Counted from the first letter of the stretch, positions 35,788-45,387 are shown. The stretch: DNA of 62,566 bases from Tepidibacter sp. (GCF_025210165.1 NZ_JAOASI010000042.1:1-62566), one strand, 5' to 3'. Notes: generated from the letters alone by a model not told the origin. Translations and numbers: made by a program.

Positions 35788-37326
35788 CTATTCAGCTGAT
35801 AAATGTGATGCAAAATCTCTCATGGCCTCAGCTATCATTAATTTAACGCTTTCGTTAGAAACTCCTTGATCTTGATCTACTTTACCATCATTCTTTTCCA
35901 TAACTATAGATACTCCATCAAATAGGTTAGTCATACGTCCAAGGAATAAACTTCCTTTTCCAACTATCATAGCTCTGTTAACTTCGTCATTTAACATAGC
36001 TTCTCTTGCAAAACCTACATATGGTACTCCAGATGGTATATGTCCTTGAGTTGGAGCCCAACCTGGCATTCCGTGATTTGTAACAAAGTTCATAAGTTCT
36101 TTCTTTTCTATATCTTTTCTCTTAACGCCTAGTGCACCTATCATCTTGTAGTTAGATGTAGGAACATCTCCTGCTCCTGCTGGCTTAGTTATATCTGGGT
36201 TTTGCATCTCTACTGAATACTTATCTATATCAGTTATTTTTAAGTTACCTTTGTCAAGAGGCATAGTTATTAATGAAGTTATTACAGCTTGAGGAGAAGA
36301 TCCTGTTCCAACTGTATGTCTTCCAACTAAATCAGTTCTTAAAACTGGGTTTACTCCATCATTTTTACTTACAAGAACTGCAAATCCTCCAAGTACATCT
36401 TCAAGTACAGGCATTTCTTTCTTAATATGGTCTTTTCCATTCATTCCAAGCTTTGCAGTAGCTCCACCTGCAACTATAACTACATTGTCATATACTCCAG
36501 CTTTAACAAGAGCTGCTGCTTCTATTAAAGCATGAGTTGGTGCTGCACAGAATCCTCTTGTATCAGAACCAGTTGCATTAACACATCCTGAAGCTTCAGC
36601 TATAGATTTTGCGAAGTTTCCTCCACCTCTTTGGTTAACATCTCCACAAGCTTCTTCTGAACACTCAACAACATAATCTATATCTTCTGGATTTATGCTG
36701 TTTTTATCTAATAAGTTAAGCATAGAAAGTACTCCTGATGCTTTAACTACTAAGTTTTCGAATATTATATGTGCATTTAAGTTAGGATCTATGTTATGAG
36801 CTGCTTTTACACAACCAACTATTTTTCCATCATGATATAAAGTTTCAGCGTGGTTTTCATTTATAAATTTCTCTATATTAGATAATTCATCGCCTTCTTT
36901 TATCTTGCTAACCATTTCATCACTAATTAAAGGATGGTTTTGTAATTTTTCTTTCGCCATTTTAGCAAAATCTGCTTCAAGCATTACTAAGTCAAATACA
37001 TCTACACATTGTAATAAACCTATAAATTCTTCTTGAGGCATTATTTCTCCAAATTTACCAAATCTATCAGTTTTGTCGCTTTCCTTATCAAACCAAGGCA
37101 TATCAACTTTTCCTAATTCTTCTGGAGTCATGTTTCCTATATAAGTTTGGTTAGGTAAATATTTTACAACTTCTTCAAAACTTCTTAAATTATTTGGTAA
37201 CTCTTTTAAATATTCCGATTCAGGATTAACTATTCTTTCAGTTATTTGAGTTGATCCATTGTGAATTATCATATCTGGGGTATGTACAAGTATGTACCCA
37301 CTTCCCTTTACTACAGCATAAGACAT
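35788..37326 (-). CDS. grdC: Glycine/sarcosine/betaine reductase complex component C, beta subunit
   Basis: FabH/thiolase-like half of component C, 512 aa from ATG 37326 (MSYAVVKGSG), with GGAGG eight bases upstream. Active-site region GSDTRGFCAAPTHALIEAA with the Cys, plus VVECSEEACGDVNQRGGGNF and NHGMPGWAPTQGHIPSG. Common to glycine, sarcosine and betaine reductases. It is separated from grdA by a terminator and about 300 bp, so it may have its own promoter. Confidence 0.96.
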   Translation of the reverse strand: MSYAVVKGSGYILVHTPDMIIHNGSTQITERIVNPESEYLKELPNNLRSFEEVVKYLPNQTYIGNMTPEELGKVDMPWFDKESDKTDRFGKFGEIMPQEEFIGLLQCVDVFDLVMLEADFAKMAKEKLQNHPLISDEMVSKIKEGDELSNIEKFINENHAETLYHDGKIVGCVKAAHNIDPNLNAHIIFENLVVKASGVLSMLNLLDKNSINPEDIDYVVECSEEACGDVNQRGGGNFAKSIAEASGCVNATGSDTRGFCAAPTHALIEAAALVKAGVYDNVVIVAGGATAKLGMNGKDHIKKEMPVLEDVLGGFAVLVSKNDGVNPVLRTDLVGRHTVGTGSSPQAVITSLITMPLDKGNLKITDIDKYSVEMQNPDITKPAGAGDVPTSNYKMIGALGVKRKDIEKKELMNFVTNHGMPGWAPTQGHIPSGVPYVGFAREAMLNDEVNRAMIVGKGSLFLGRMTNLFDGVSIVMEKNDGKVDQDQGVSNESVKLMIAEAMRDFASHLSAE

Positions 37327-37565
37327 TACATTCACCTCCGTGTTATTATAAAACCTTCTCTTTTGCTTTGTGTTTTGCCTTAAAAATACAAAATATTCGT
37401 ACTAATACTTCTATTTTATTAAGACTTTGCATTATTATTCCTAATTAATTAATATTCTTAATATTTTGTACTTCTAAACTATTATATCATTATTTCTCAT
37501 TAAATGATATATATTTAACGAGTTTTTTGTATAAAAAAAAGGATTACGTTTTCCTCTTCGTTATA

Positions 37566-37600
37566 AAAAGGAGTGATATACTATAATACCACTCCTTATA
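37566..37600 (-). terminator. Hairpin/terminator after grdA
   Basis: ATAAGGAGTG and CACTCCTTTTTAT form the stem on the minus strand after grdA. It probably divides the cluster into an abundant grdI-grdH-trxA-grdA transcript and a less abundant grdC-grdD-transporter-trxB transcript. Confidence 0.7.
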
Positions 37601-37632
37601 TTTAATTTAAGCTATTAAATTCTAATGCCTAA

Positions 37633-38109
37633 TTAATCATTAAATTTACAGAACTCGTCTCTTATGTCTGTCATTTCTTCTACTATTTCGTCTACTTCAA
37701 GAACCATTTCCATCATACCTATTTGGTCTTCATATACAGATTCTTCCACTTCACCTTTGAACTTATCTTCTACAGCGTGATATACTCTAAGTCCAAGTTC
37801 AACTCCAGCAAGTGGTCCTGCAAAAGTTGGATCTCCTGCAGTTACTGTCTCAGCTGCTAGACCAGCAGCTTCAGCTTCAGCGGCACCTAAAAGAACAACA
37901 ATGTTTTCAGCTCCATGCTTCTCAGTTAAATCCTTAACTCTTTGTTGATTCTCTAGATCCATCGCTCCTGCAGCAGTTCAGACAAAACACTCAGTAGATG
38001 AAAATACAACCTCTGCTCCAGTACCTTTTAAGCACTCTTCCATAGCAGGGCCTGGTATTCCATCTCTGTCACCAATTATGATAACTTTTTTACCATCATA
38101 AAATCCCAT
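37633..38109 (-). CDS. grdA: Selenoprotein A of glycine/sarcosine/betaine reductase (UGA = Sec44)
   Basis: Small redox selenoprotein that accepts the carboxymethyl group from component B. The frame runs from ATG 38109 ([17 protein letters not shown]) through an in-frame TGA at 37978-37980 to the TAA at 37633, 158 aa in all. The context is STECFV-U-TAAGAMD, so the C-x-x-U redox motif is C41/U44, as in known GrdA. A conventional gene finder would start at MDLENQQR and lose the first 47 residues. RBS AGAGGAAG. A short stem GCT-GCAGG-AGC lies just after the UGA. Confidence 0.97.
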
Positions 38110-38187
38110 GACTATACTTCCTCTCTTTTTTATATTTTTTTTATTTATAATAATTTAAATTTTTATTAATTTAAATTTATAAGCTAA

Positions 38188-38505
38188 TTATACGTATTTC
38201 TTAATCATTGCTTCTATATTTTCAGATGTTGCGTCATCCTTAGTTAACTCTTCAACTTTTTCTCCATCTTTATAGATAGCTATAGTTGGAAGTCCTAAAA
38301 CTTTTTGCTTTATAGCAACTCTTCTAGCCTTTGAAGTATCAAGCTTAGCAAACTTCATTTGCTCACCATACTTTTCTGATAATTCAACAACTGCTGGCAT
38401 AAGAGCTTTACAAGGCTCGCAGCTTTCGCTCCAAAAATCTACTAACATGCATCCTGTACTGTTTAAAACTTCCTCTTCAAATGTTTTTTTATCTAAAGCT
38501 AACAC
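38188..38505 (-). CDS. trxA: Thioredoxin of the reductase cluster
   Basis: 105-aa thioredoxin from GTG 38505, eight bases after AGGAG; the earlier GTG overlaps that site. Active site W25-S-E-S-C29-E-P-C32 instead of WCGPC, so the dipeptide between the cysteines is Glu-Pro and the Trp is shifted. Remaining fold is normal ([31 protein letters not shown] with cis-Pro). It presumably reduces the selenenyl-sulfide of GrdA, with TrxB as electron source. Confidence 0.95.
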   Translation of the reverse strand: MLALDKKTFEEEVLNSTGCMLVDFWSESCEPCKALMPAVVELSEKYGEQMKFAKLDTSKARRVAIKQKVLGLPTIAIYKDGEKVEELTKDDATSENIEAMIKKYV

Positions 38506-38590
38506 CCAAATCACTCCTTTTATTTATATAATTCTAGCAAACTAGCAATTTAACTCAAATTACTAGCCCGCTATATTATTAAACTAAAAC

Positions 38591-39901
38591 TTATATTTTA
38601 ACCTTGTAAACTGTTTGATCCTTAGCATCATCAGTTAAAGCTTCAAGTGCTACTCCAACTCTGTGATGTCTTAATTTCCACTGCTCTTCTTTAGTAGTAG
38701 ATGGATCTCCTAGTGGATATGGTATTGATATAGTTGGAACCATTTTGTTAGCTCCTACCGTCTTAGCAACTGGTATTAAGTTAGCCATTTGAACTACAGG
38801 GATTCCAGCTCTTTCAATTTCTTTAACCATCGTTGCACCGCAACGAGTACAAGTACCTCACGTAGAAGATAAGATAACTGCGTCTACGCCTTCTTTTTGG
38901 AAGTATTCAACCATTTCTTGACCCATTCTAGCAGCCTCTGCTTGAGTAGTTCCTGTTCCAACTGTTGTATAGAAGTATTCATGAAGCTTTCCTATTACTC
39001 CTTGCTTCTCATACTCTCTTAATGAATCTATTGGAACTATAACATTTGGATCTGCATCAGCAGCAGCTGGGTCAAATCCTGCATGTATTGTTTTGAATAC
39101 TCCGCCTTCTAATCTATCCATTCCTTCTATACTGTATCTACCCCATCTTGTTGCTGAAGCAGATTGTATTCTATCTGGATTGTCAACTGGTACTATACCA
39201 CCAGTAGTTGCATAAGCTATAGTAGTTTTAGATAAATCTTTTACAGGAGCTGCAATTTCAACTCTATCTAATTTAGGAATAGGAAGCTCAGTTACGAACT
39301 CTTCTCCGCTTATCTTTTTAAGAAGCATTTCAACAACACGCTCAGAAGCTGGCTTAGCATCTTCTAACCAAGTTTGATGTCTGATTCCTCTTACGAAGTA
39401 TCCTTCTTCTTCAGCTGTTCCTAATTTTTCTCCATTTAATATCTTATTTCCGTATTTTGCTATTTTCTTTATATCTTTTCTCATAGCTGCAGCACTTTTT
39501 CCACCTGGGAAAATCACTACATCTTTCTTAAACATTTCAACTCCAGGATTTTCTATATGCATAGAAGATATAACTGGAACATTGAATTTCTCTTTTACTA
39601 TTTTAGCTATAACCCCACAAGCATTTCCGTATCTACCAGCTTGGAATGCAGGTCCTGAAACAAATATATCAAATTCTTTATCTTCTAAGAATCCTAAAAT
39701 CATTTCTACTGCTTCGTCTTGATTAGAACCCATGAAGTTATCTCCACATATAATTGTATGAGTAACCTCTGCATCTAACTGCTTGTTAAGTTCCATAGCA
39801 GGTCCTACTAAGCCCTCTCTAATCTCAGGAACAAAATCAGCCTTATCTTCTCCACCAACTTGTCCGAAGAATTGGTTTACGTAAAGTATTGCTTTTTTCA
39901 T
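38591..39901 (-). CDS. grdH: Component B beta subunit selenoprotein, betaine/sarcosine type (UGA = Sec348)
   Basis: Substrate-specific catalytic selenoprotein, 436 aa from ATG 39901 (MKKAILYVNQFFGQVGGEDK), preceded by GGGAGGTG. The in-frame TGA at 38858-38860 reads ILSST-U-GTCTRCGATMVK, giving U348-x-x-C-x-x-C. Frame continues 89 codons to TAA. Without recoding the gene would appear split in two. The N-terminus FFGQVGGEDKAD looks more like GrdF/GrdH than glycine-specific GrdB, from memory. With the BCCT neighbour I favour betaine; sarcosine or glycine cannot be excluded. It starts 14 bases after the alpha-subunit stop. Confidence 0.9.
38830..38846 (-). promoter_or_regulatory. Putative bacterial SECIS hairpin of grdH
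   Basis: Minus strand TCGTTGC-GGT-GCAACGA, a perfect 7-bp stem with a three-base loop that begins 11 bases after the UGA codon. Position and size fit bacterial SECIS elements bound by SelB. It is inside coding sequence, so protein constraint also acts on it. Confidence 0.75.
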
Positions 39902-39915
39902 CTTAGTGCACCTCC

Positions 39916-41241
39916 CTAATATTCTTTCATTGTCTTTGGAGACCATCCTGTAACTCGATCACCACAGAACATTGCATTATTTTCCATTATTATAGATCCA
40001 TCTTCCTTAACAGAAGATCCTAATACTTCATCATCTGCCCATCCGCCAGATAATCCGTCTCTTGCTAAAGCTTCAAGTTCTCCAATTACAGTTTCCATAG
40101 GTGGAAGCTTTATTAACGATGATACGTTACCACAAGATACGATAGCATCAGCTTTCTCATCTAATGTAACTAACGGTTGAGAGTTTCCATCTCTACCAGT
40201 ACACTCATTTGTAAGACCAACAGTCTTGATTCCTTCATTCTCAAGTGCAACTATACAAGCTATAAAGTCTGTATCTGGATTTCCGTATCCTTCTTCAGCA
40301 ACTATAGCAGCATCTGCTCCTAAAGATTTTGCCATTTGTGATACGAATATTGCAGAACGCTCTTTTTGCTCAAGTGCAACATTTAAGTTAGAAGTTATAA
40401 CTCCTAAGAAGTTTACTGTTTTTCCATGCTCTTTATATAATCTCTTTATAGCAGAGAAGTTTTGGAAGTCATATGTAGACCACTTAGAAGAACAAGGCAT
40501 GAAGCTTCCTGATATTATAGCTCCATCTAATATTTCATTAGGATTCATAAATGTTGGTAAGTAGTGGTTCATATCCCATCCGTATACCATATCATTGTAT
40601 CCCATTTCTTCCATTTGTGATTGACATTGAATTACGAACACAACACTTGGTAAATCATTAACTTCTTTTGATCTCTTAGTTACTGGCTCTAATTCATATG
40701 TTTCTACTTCTTCTGGCTCTAGTTCTTTAACTGCATTTCCTATATATTCAGCAAGTCTCATACCAGCCCATCTTAAAGCTTTATTTTTCTTTTGTTGCTC
40801 TCTCTTTTCGAATTCTTCATCTGTATCAGCAACTAATACTATATTTTTAAGTTCAGAGAAGTAAGTGTATTTTGCTCCCTCTCCACTCATATCTATTAAT
40901 CCGTCTTGGAATCCTCCCCAGTGTTGTCCAACAACTAGTACACTACATCCTTTTAATGCATGTGTTTTTCCATTTCCAGCTTTTACAAGATCACCTGTAA
41001 CTCCTGGGAATAAAGGATCTCCATTTAATTTAACTCTTGGCTCTATTGCTTCTTTAACAGGTACTAAACGAACTTTATCTCCTGGCTTAACAATTTTTAA
41101 GTCTGCCTCTGTTATATGCTCATCTTCTTTTACGAATGCTAAAGCTTCTTCTTTATTAATTGTTAAGATACCATCTTTGTAGAATGTCTTGTCTCCAAAT
41201 ACTATATCTTTAACATGAAAATTACCTATTTCTAATTTCAC
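39916..41241 (-). CDS. grdI: Component B proprotein (alpha/gamma), betaine/sarcosine type
   Basis: Proprotein of 441 aa that is cleaved at a Cys to give two subunits, the downstream one with an N-terminal pyruvoyl group that binds the substrate amine. The likely cleavage residue is C250 in SGSFMPCSSKWS, equivalent in position to Cys242 reported for GrdE. GTG start with AAAGGAG. First gene of the cluster, divergent from a TetR regulator. It could be named grdE (glycine) or grdG (sarcosine) if substrate assignment changes. Confidence 0.88.
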   Translation of the reverse strand: MKLEIGNFHVKDIVFGDKTFYKDGILTINKEEALAFVKEDEHITEADLKIVKPGDKVRLVPVKEAIEPRVKLNGDPLFPGVTGDLVKAGNGKTHALKGCSVLVVGQHWGGFQDGLIDMSGEGAKYTYFSELKNIVLVADTDEEFEKREQQKKNKALRWAGMRLAEYIGNAVKELEPEEVETYELEPVTKRSKEVNDLPSVVFVIQCQSQMEEMGYNDMVYGWDMNHYLPTFMNPNEILDGAIISGSFMPCSSKWSTYDFQNFSAIKRLYKEHGKTVNFLGVITSNLNVALEQKERSAIFVSQMAKSLGADAAIVAEEGYGNPDTDFIACIVALENEGIKTVGLTNECTGRDGNSQPLVTLDEKADAIVSCGNVSSLIKLPPMETVIGELEALARDGLSGGWADDEVLGSSVKEDGSIIMENNAMFCGDRVTGWSPKTMKEY

Positions 41242-41426
41242 TATTTGACACTCCTTTCATTTTAACTTAAATTTAAAGTTTTTTTCCTAGAATATTCGAA
41301 TAATTGAAACTTAGGTGAAGTTTATTAATTTTCAAAAATTTAAATGTAATTTTTTTTGATTTTTTCACTTCATTTTTTATAATACCCAATTGTTATGAGT
41401 TTATTAAACTCAATTTCTGTTAATTA

Positions 41427-41442
41427 ATTAACTCGAGTTAAT
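41427..41442. promoter_or_regulatory. 16-bp perfect palindrome, candidate TetR operator
   Basis: ATTAACTCGAGTTAAT lies in the 395-bp gap between grdI and the divergent TetR gene. It is the only strict palindrome of this length noticed there, and such placement is typical of an autoregulated TetR operator. No other gene is seen in 41242-41636; the flanks are very AT-rich and should hold both promoters. Confidence 0.55.
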
Positions 41443-41636
41443 AGTATCATAATCACGATTATATTACAATACTATTTATAGTTTTTTTTTATATTTTTTT
41501 AACAAAGTATTATTTTTTTTAATGAATGCTGTCTTTTTTTGTTATACTTTTATAATACTGTTTATTTTTATTTTTGATTTTATTATATTTTTTATAATAC
41601 AATGAAAATACTATTAACTTATAAGGAGGTTTTTAT

Positions 41637-42311
41637 ATGGACGTTAAAAAAAGTAAAAAACATGCTATGATGATGTGTTTTATAGACGCTACAGCTAAAA
41701 TAATAGAAGAAGAAGGTATTGATTATGTCACAATTAGAAGGGTGGGCTCTTTAACGGGATATAATAGTGCTACACTCTATAACTATTTTGAAAATTTAGA
41801 TCATCTTATATTTTCTGCTTGTATGAAATTTACTAAACCTTATACAGACAACCTTCCTAGATACATTGAAAATTCTACTAATTCAATAGATAGAACACTT
41901 CGTATTTGGGAATGTTTTTGCTATTATTCGTTTAGTAATCCTAAGATATTTTATTCTATATTTTTTGCCAAATTGTCTAATTCTCTAAACGATTATATAA
42001 GTGAATATTATGAAATCTATCCTCAGGAAATAAGTAATTCTGATCATAGCATATATACTATGCTTTTAAAGAATAATATATATGATAGAGCTTATATTCT
42101 TTTGGATGATTGTGCAAAAGAAGGTTATATAAAAAGAGATGATATATTGGAGATAAATGAAATTTTCATGCTTATATATAAGGGTATCCTATCTAATATT
42201 ATAGATACTAACATAACTGTAGATATTGATAAATTTGTCTTGAAAACCATGAAGTTTATGAAGATAAATCTAAATCATTATCTAATCAAAAACCACCAAT
42301 TGTTCGTGTAA
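41637..42311 (+). CDS. TetR/AcrR-family transcriptional regulator
   Basis: 224 aa, ATG after AAGGAGGTTTTTAT. N-terminal helix-turn-helix (about 10-55) with IDYVTIRRVGSLTGYNSATL and YNYFENLDHLIFSA, the usual TetR recognition-helix plus F-x-N/S-K/L-x-x-L pattern. The C-terminal ligand/dimer domain is unassigned. Being divergent from the reductase operon, it is inferred to control it in response to substrate or a related osmolyte. Confidence 0.88.
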   Translation: MDVKKSKKHAMMMCFIDATAKIIEEEGIDYVTIRRVGSLTGYNSATLYNYFENLDHLIFSACMKFTKPYTDNLPRYIENSTNSIDRTLRIWECFCYYSFSNPKIFYSIFFAKLSNSLNDYISEYYEIYPQEISNSDHSIYTMLLKNNIYDRAYILLDDCAKEGYIKRDDILEINEIFMLIYKGILSNIIDTNITVDIDKFVLKTMKFMKINLNHYLIKNHQLFV

Positions 42312-42563
42312 TTTTTTGTGCTGCAATACTATTTTATGTGTTTCTTTGTTAATTTTATGTCTTTTTATGCTATTTTAGGAAAACGCATTCCTAATTTATC
42401 TTATATATATATTAAAAAGCTTCCATTTTTTCATTCATTTTTCAGAATATTCGTCTTTTATGATTTAGTTCATTAATCATTAAGGAATTAATTGTTTAGG
42501 TACTATTTCCATAATATACTCTATTAAACACTTAACATTTGTATTAAAATAATATTATAAAAA
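42312..42563. other. AT-rich intergenic spacer
   Basis: Nothing recognised: no open frame with start signals and no clear stem with T-run. It is followed by the GC-richer structured block at 42564-42648. Confidence 0.5.
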
Positions 42564-42648
42564 ATTCGTCTACTCGCTAACTCGGTGACTCATGTCGCCA
42601 ACGACCCTTACAGGCTCCGTTGCTCAAAAATAGTCTACAGTGTAACTT
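42564..42648. other. GC-richer structured intergenic block
   Basis: About 85 bp with roughly balanced base composition inside a very AT-rich spacer. On the plus strand GGTGAC-TCAT-GTCGCC forms a hairpin and AACGACC...GGCTCCGTT a second one. GTCTAC occurs near both ends. On the minus strand it ends GCGAGTAGACGAATTTTTT, a T-run. May be a small RNA or dispersed repeat; only one copy was seen here. Confidence 0.4.
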
Positions 42649-42730
42649 TTTTAGTAAATTATCTACAAAACAAAAATTATATAGTTTCCTATAGACTAAA
42701 AAATTTAGACATTAAGAAAGGATAGTCAAT

Positions 42731-44185
42731 ATGAAGAAAAAATACTTATTTTTACTAACATTATCATTGTTTTTGTATCTTTTCGTCGGATGTAGCCAAG
42801 CTCCTATAGAAAATAATCCGCCTCAAGAAAAAACGCAGACTCAAAATAAGCAACAGAAACAAAAAAAAGAAGAGAAACAAGAAAAAGAGAATATTTTTTA
42901 TGTAAAAGCATCTCAATTAAATGTAAGAGAATCTCATTCTACTAAGTCATCTATAGTTTTCAAACTATCTAGATTTGATAAAGTTGAAGTTATAGACAAT
43001 AATTCTTATGTTGATGAAAATGAACAACATATAAAATGGTATAATGTTAAATTCATTACTGACAATAACGAAGAAAAATCTGGATGGGTATCATCTGAAT
43101 TTCTAACCCAAAATAAACAAGAACTTTTAAGCGAACACTTAAAAGGTGTTGATTTATCTAAGTACCCTAAAACTTATGAATATGAAAATAATAAGAGAGA
43201 AAAAGTAAAAGGAATTTATGTTACTATACACTCTGTACTTGGGAATAGTTTAGATAGGTTGATTAAGCTTTCTAATGAAAGTGAAATAAATGCTTTTGTA
43301 ATCGATGTTAAAGATGACTATGGAAATATGTTATTTAAAACAGATGCGTCTGAAAAATTTGCTTCAAAAGCAAATGAGAAAGCTATATCTAAAGAAAGAA
43401 TGTCTAAATTAGTCAAGAAGCTAAATGATAATGGTATATATTTAATAGCTAGAATAGTTACATTCAAAGATCCTATTTATACACAGTACTATCCCGAAAG
43501 AGCTATTATAAACAAAGAAACTGGATCAACATTTGTAAGCAAAGATGGTCTGAGATGGGCATCCCCTCATGATAGAAATCTTTGGGAATATGATATAAGC
43601 ATTGCTAAGGAAGCAGCTAAAATTGGATTTAATGAAATTCAATTTGATTATGTAAGATTTCCAGCATCTAATGGTGGTAAATTAGATTCAAAGTTAGATT
43701 ATAGAAATAACTCTGGAGATACTAGTAAGGCTCAAACTGTTCAAAGCTTTTTAAAATATGCTAGAGAAAATATTTCACCTGAAAACGTATATATAAGTGC
43801 TGATATATTTGGTCTTGTAGGATCTGTTCCAAATGATATGGGGCTTGGACAATACTGGGAAGCAGTTAGTGGTGTTGTAGATTATGTCTGCCCTATGATG
43901 TATCCTAGCCATTACGGAAATACAGTTTATGGACTTGATGTACCTGATGCTCATCCTTACGAAACAGTATTTCAATCAGCTAAGGACTCTGTTTATAGAA
44001 ATAGACGTGTAGATAATCCTGCTACTATCAGACCTTGGATACAAGATTTTACGGCATCTTGGGTTAAAGGTAATATTAAATATGATAGAGCTGAAGTAAG
44101 ACAACAAATAAAAGCATTAAATGATAATGGAATAGATGAATATATACTTTGGAATGCTGGTAATAGATACAGCTTTGAACAATAA
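42731..44185 (+). CDS. Lipoprotein with SH3 domain and DUF4015-type glycoside hydrolase domain
   Basis: 484 aa. Lipobox LFVGCSQAP with C21; Gln/Lys-rich linker (about 30-55); bacterial SH3 domain (about 55-140, VKASQLNVRESHSTKSSIVF); then a TIM-barrel putative glycosidase (about 155-484) with VKGIYVTIHSVLG, FVIDVKDDYGNM, IQFDYVRFPA and YVCPMMYPSHYG. The acidic residues in QFDYVRFP and DIFG are plausible catalytic positions. Extracytoplasmic, membrane-tethered cell-wall or spore-wall polysaccharide enzyme. Operon with the deacetylase lipoprotein 10 bp downstream. Confidence 0.88.
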   Translation: MKKKYLFLLTLSLFLYLFVGCSQAPIENNPPQEKTQTQNKQQKQKKEEKQEKENIFYVKASQLNVRESHSTKSSIVFKLSRFDKVEVIDNNSYVDENEQHIKWYNVKFITDNNEEKSGWVSSEFLTQNKQELLSEHLKGVDLSKYPKTYEYENNKREKVKGIYVTIHSVLGNSLDRLIKLSNESEINAFVIDVKDDYGNMLFKTDASEKFASKANEKAISKERMSKLVKKLNDNGIYLIARIVTFKDPIYTQYYPERAIINKETGSTFVSKDGLRWASPHDRNLWEYDISIAKEAAKIGFNEIQFDYVRFPASNGGKLDSKLDYRNNSGDTSKAQTVQSFLKYARENISPENVYISADIFGLVGSVPNDMGLGQYWEAVSGVVDYVCPMMYPSHYGNTVYGLDVPDAHPYETVFQSAKDSVYRNRRVDNPATIRPWIQDFTASWVKGNIKYDRAEVRQQIKALNDNGIDEYILWNAGNRYSFEQ

Positions 44186-44195
44186 GGAGGTTTTT

Positions 44196-45242
44196 ATGAA
44201 AAATAAAGCTATAATTCTTTTTGTTTTATTAACACTTTTATTGTCTGGCTGTTCTAAATCGGATATTTCAGATGATGAAGCTAATTCAAAACCTTTAGAT
44301 TCTTCTCAATCAGACAAAGTAAAAAAAGAAACACCTGTTAAAATAGACTACAACAAGATTAAGCCTAATGAACTTGGTAAAATAATGGTATTAATGTATC
44401 ATAATATAGGACAAGAAGAATCAACATGGGTTAGAACACCTGATAATTTTAGAAAAGATTTAAATACTTTATATGAAAAGGGATATCGTTGTATAAGCCT
44501 TAATGATTATGTAAGCGGAAATATAAATACAAAGGCTGGTTTCACTCCTATTGTTATGACCTTTGATGATGGAAATGAAAATAACTTTAGAGTATTTGAA
44601 GAAAATGGAAATATAAAAATAGATCCTAATTGTGCTGTTGGTATTTTAGAAGAATTTAAGAAATCTCATCCTGATTTTGATACTACTGCTACATTCTTTT
44701 TAAACTCTAATATATTCAATCAAGATGAATATGTAGATTATAAATTAAAGTTTCTAATACAAAATGGATACGACATAGGAAATCATACTTTGTATCACAC
44801 TGATTTATCAAAATCAGATAAAGATACTATACAAAAGGCTATAGTTCAAGAAATAGAGGTTATAAATAAGTATATTAAAGATTATCCAGTAAATACCTTA
44901 GCCTTACCATTTGGAGGAAAGCCACAAGGTGAAGATTATGTATATGCAATAAAAGGAGAATATAATTCCATATCGTATTATAATAATGCAGTGCTTCTTG
45001 TTGGATGGGACCCTTATAAATCTCCTTATCATAAAGACTTTGATTTTAGTAAAATTCACAGAGTTAGAGCTAGTGAAACAAATGTAGATAATGTTGGATT
45101 GTATGATTGGTTAAATAAGTTTGACGAAAATAAACAAGTAAAATATGTAAGTGACGGAGATTCATCTACTATATCTATACCTGCTAATTATCAAGATGTA
45201 TTAAATAAAGATATAAAGGATAAAACTATAATAACTTATTAA
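44196..45242 (+). CDS. Polysaccharide deacetylase-family lipoprotein
   Basis: 348 aa from ATG 44196 after AAGGAGGTTTTT. Lipobox LLLSGCSKSD. NodB/CE4 motifs: IMVLMYHNIGQ, motif 1 VMTFDDGNENNF with both Asp, motif 2 IGNHTLYHTDLS with two His, and a later ALPFGG. Predicted metal-dependent removal of acetyl groups from wall polysaccharide. Cotranscribed with the upstream SH3/glycosidase lipoprotein, so the two probably act on the same polymer. Confidence 0.9.
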   Translation: MKNKAIILFVLLTLLLSGCSKSDISDDEANSKPLDSSQSDKVKKETPVKIDYNKIKPNELGKIMVLMYHNIGQEESTWVRTPDNFRKDLNTLYEKGYRCISLNDYVSGNINTKAGFTPIVMTFDDGNENNFRVFEENGNIKIDPNCAVGILEEFKKSHPDFDTTATFFLNSNIFNQDEYVDYKLKFLIQNGYDIGNHTLYHTDLSKSDKDTIQKAIVQEIEVINKYIKDYPVNTLALPFGGKPQGEDYVYAIKGEYNSISYYNNAVLLVGWDPYKSPYHKDFDFSKIHRVRASETNVDNVGLYDWLNKFDENKQVKYVSDGDSSTISIPANYQDVLNKDIKDKTIITY

Positions 45243-45245
45243 GCA

Positions 45246-45299
45246 AAATATACCTATGAAAATAAGGCTAATTCAAATATATTTTCATGGGTATATTTT
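45246..45299 (+). terminator. Intrinsic terminator after the deacetylase gene
   Basis: AAAATATACCTATGAAAAT pairs with ATTTTCATGGGTATATTTT. The arm resembles that of the next terminator at 45829, another reuse of a terminator sequence. Confidence 0.8.
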
Positions 45300-45387
45300 A
45301 GTTTACAATTTCCTATTCACTAGAAAAATGTTATAATTAATTAAATAGTTTGTTAATTAAGTTTTACTTATATAATGGAGGTAATTT

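Noticed and set aside
38591-39946. Two separate genes or a nonsense-mutated pseudogene for component B beta
   Set aside because: The TGA sits in the exact U-x-x-C-x-x-C context of the known selenoproteins, with a downstream hairpin and an intact frame on both sides.
41242-41636. Glycine riboswitch upstream of the reductase cluster
   Set aside because: No tandem aptamer-like conserved GGAGA/GCxxCxGAxGG elements were seen; the leader is almost pure A/T with one palindrome.
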